Of a stretch of DNA of 64,000 nucleotides, positions 61,481 to 64,000 are shown piece by piece (within the stretch, counting starts at the first letter, position 1; each line of letters begins with the position of its first letter). The notes beneath the pieces are model-generated. The model made no database searches, was not told the origin of the DNA, and was given only the letters and a program-made list of their open reading frames with translations. Source of the DNA: Thereva unica (lineage: Eukaryota; Arthropoda; Insecta; Diptera; Therevidae); NCBI GenBank assembly GCA_949987705.1, contig OX465281.1, forward strand, positions 155,262,393-155,326,392, written 5' to 3'. The position numbers and the translations under genes are program-made.

Positions 61481-63250
61481 GTGGAGAAAAGTGAAAAGAA
61501 ATGGTGCTTTGACAAAAAAAAGAAAATTGTTTTGGCACAGTCTGATTCAAATACATCTAAAAACCTGAAATCAAATTGTTCATCGTCTTTACTAGAATGG
61601 ATGCATCATAATTATTGTTGGGTAAATGACGGCGTCAGTGATCGGAATGAAATCGCTGAAGAATCTAAAGACGTCAATGATCTGGATTATTTTTCAAGTG
61701 AATCTGACATCGGAACTGATTATCATCATGACCCTAGTGATGACGGCGAAGGTAATGGCTTATCGGATAAGGGAGAGGCTGACGAAAAACCGATAAACTT
61801 TTTTCGTGATAAACTCGCAAATCGGGTAATTAAATTTCAAATCACACATGATGCTACAAACTCATTATTGTTGCTGTTGAAAGAATACTTCCCAATTGCT
61901 AATTTACCCAATAGTGCGAAAACTCTTGTTAAAACACCTCGTTATACTGATATAAAACAAGAAAATGATGGAAGTCAGTACTGGCATTATGGTTTAAAGA
62001 AAGTATTGAATAATGCATTGTGTTATCAAAAAATAACAAACACAATATTATCTTTGAATATCAATATTGACGGACTTCCCATGTTCAGAAGTTCTGTGAT
62101 CAATTTTTGGCCAATATTGGTGAGAGATAATCTACAACCATTGATTGTTGGAATATTCAGTGGAAAAAGTAATTCAAAATTATATAAACGTGTCAATTTT
62201 TTTCTTATTGTACATATTTTTCCACAGATAAGCCACAAAATATAGACGTATTCTTGGAACAATTTGTTCAAGAATTAAATGAAATTACACGTCATGGTCT
62301 ATCAATTGCACAACTTTCCATTTCAAAATTAGGTGTTTCATCTGTGATACACCCGCTAGAGCAATGCTACGAGGTACTTCTTGTTAATGATTTAGTTTTA
62401 TATTTTTCCAAGTCAAATCTTTATCAATCTCAGGTGTCATTGGACATAATGGGTACAACTCATGTTTAAAATGTACAACGTCAGGAGAATATTCATATGA
62501 AGCCTGTACAACCATATTCCCTAAAACTGATGCTCCATTGAGGAATGATGCCGACTTTCGCACAGGAAAATATGATGGGCATTATAAAAAAAGAACAATA
62601 ATAGAAAAAATTCAAGGGTTGGATATGATTGAACAATTTCCTATTGGTGATGCTCTACATTTGATTGATCTTGGTATAGTCAAACGTTTTTTAAATGGTT
62701 GGAAAAAAGGCGATTTGAACTATTTCAGAGCGAAATGATGTGCTAAAGATATTAGGGCTGTATCACAGTTTTTACTAAACACTACATTGCCTCGTGAAAT
62801 AAAGCGTAAGCTGCGAAGTCTCGATGAAATAAAACATTGGAAAGGATCTGAATATCGTACGTTTTTCATGTATACAATCCCGATCGTCGTTAAAGAATTT
62901 TTCCAGTCAGAGCAGATTTCCGATCACTTTTTGAATTTATATTGTGCCATCGTCATTTGTAGTCGTCATGATCAATGCAACGAAAACTACGAAATTGCCA
63001 GGAAAATGATTAATGATTTTCTCTCAGGTGTAAAAATACTCTATGGAAAGCATCTGTTCACAAGTAATATGCACAGTCTGTGTCACTTAGTGGATGATGT
63101 GAAAAAATTTGGTCCGCTAGATACATTTTCAGCATATGTATTCGAATCAAAACTTTTTTACATAAAAAGATTAGTAAGTACAGGAAATTAACCATTGTCG
63201 CAAGTTTCTAAACGTATAAATGAGATGCAGCAAAATTTAAAAAATACTTT
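61481..63250 (+). pseudogene. CACTA-like (tnp2-type) DDE transposase, broken
   Basis: The frame from 61481 has an acidic N-terminal region, a central INFFRDKLANRVIKFQITHD and LNINIDGLPMFRSSVINFWP (first catalytic Asp, about 62065). Then HNGYNSCLKC (about 62455, shifted frame) and FPIGDALHLIDLGIVKRFL (second Asp, about 62640-62690) follow. NMHSLCHLVDDVKKFGPLDT and FSAYVFESKLFYIKRLV (Glu, about 63150) come last. This DGLP / G-NSC-KC / H--DLG / FE pattern is that of tnp2-like transposases in animals. Stops near 62245, 62469, 62738 and 63191 break it. The open frame beyond 63195 may be the C-terminal tail. Confidence 0.75.
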
Positions 63251-63509
63251 GCCAATCGAAAAGAAGACGCGATGTCTACGTAATTTTGATATTAGTCGAA
63301 CACCTTTACATAAAAAATTGGCAAGATGTCTAAAATGTACAAATTTTAATGTTTTTACATTTCTCGAATTGAAAAGTTTTAGTTTGAATACCCTTTCTGA
63401 TGCTGATCGATGGATTTTAACGAAAGATTTCCAAGTGGTTTCTGTTGAATATGTCATTCAAACTTCTAATAGCTCAATATTTTTTACGGTTTTCCTCTTA
63501 AAAACTTAA

Positions 63510-64000
63510 ATGATTATTTCTCCAAGCCAAGAATTATTTTATAAAATGGTTAAAATTGAAATTAAATTGGAAAAGGAGGATAATAATGGAATAGAAATAG
63601 AAAATGTGAAGACAGTATTTTTGCCATTAGTTCATGCTATTGTATAATTTTTTGTATTGTTATTTTCAAAGAGTTGGACGTTTTTCAATTCTTCATTCTT
63701 TTTAATAAAATTTATTTATGGAGCTCAAAATTTGAAATCTTTTTTTCTTTTCAGAAAAACTTGTTGTCTTTTCAGTGACTGCACTTGTAGGTTGAAGAAT
63801 CAATGAAATTCTATTGTGACTATTTAGTGACCAAACCATATGTTACTCATCAACTGAAACTCTATAGCGACCGTCTAGTTATCATAGATTATTAAAACCA
63901 AAACATATGTAGATATTTTATGTCTGAAAATTTTTAATAATTAATTTCTTCGTAACAAAGTTTATTTGTTGAAAATTGAAAATGTTTTTGATTTTGAAAA
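63510..64000. other. right subterminal region and AT-rich end
   Basis: After the transposase the sequence is AT-rich. CAGTGACTGCACTT, GTGACTATTTAGTGACC and GCGACCGTCTAG occur at 63773-63880, mirroring motifs left of the transposase. I see no gene to the end of the window. Confidence 0.4.

Overview
The window is a dense pile of eukaryotic transposable elements. Every recognisable protein belongs to a mobile element: Ty3/gypsy and BEL/Pao LTR retrotransposons, CR1-like and Jockey-like LINEs, a Helitron, a hAT fragment, a CACTA-like transposase and a Polinton/Maverick virus-like element. AT-rich DNA, BEL/Pao, Jockey, errantivirus-type LTRs and a CsRn1-type primer-binding site point to an arthropod, most likely an insect. 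I found no cellular gene.

The main structural result is that one degenerate Polinton/Maverick occupies about 41 kb (3488-44467). It has 131-bp terminal inverted repeats starting AG and is flanked by a perfect 6-bp target duplication (AGCGTG, 3482-3487 and 44468-44473). It sits inside the gag gene of a CsRn1-like gypsy retrotransposon on the minus strand: LTR 45182-45539, tRNA-Trp-type primer site 45169-45180, gag start 44700, gag remainder and protease 3481-2395. That host element is cut at its left by a second gypsy-type element (LTR 2033-2394, primer site 2021-2032, gag 1399-590).

Polinton genes that remain: packaging ATPase (9984-11727, split), two small conserved genes (11663-12016; 12000-14216, split), a penton-like capsid gene (14220-14939, with a likely C-terminal exon-sized remnant at 25906-26155), an unassigned coding island (25141-25905), a basic minor virion protein (26216-26752), the N-terminal half of the major capsid protein (26911-27900), an adenain-type cysteine protease (28752-29279, intact), a gene split by a hAT-like MITE (29301-30495), a conserved protein of unknown role (30999-30520, minus), protein-primed-type DNA polymerase B (42555-35519, minus, broken) and a small acidic protein (43382-43954). 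No Polinton integrase was found.

The Polinton is bloated by nested insertions: a BEL/Pao element (about 3.6-9.82 kb), a 1064-bp palindrome (10431-11494), a 1405-bp palindrome (12668-14072) and a single arm of the same family (27901-28570), a CR1-like LINE (about 14.94-24.45 kb) that itself holds a 6.6-kb hairpin and 269-bp satellite complex with a recent tandem duplication, several MITEs, a 4.25-kb repeat with tRNA-like modules (31126-35376), and a minisatellite-bearing element (about 35.83-39.47 kb) that itself carries two further nested layers.

Right of the host retrotransposon come an inverted relative of the minisatellite element (45.59-47.66 kb) with its own hAT-like MITE, a hAT transposase fragment, another copy of the nested 4.25-kb/CTTCCCAG repeat families (48.38-51.1 kb), a gypsy gag fragment split by a Jockey-like LINE with a 14-bp target duplication (51586-57292), a decayed Helitron (minus, 57591-61014) and a CACTA-like DDE transposase (61481-63250).
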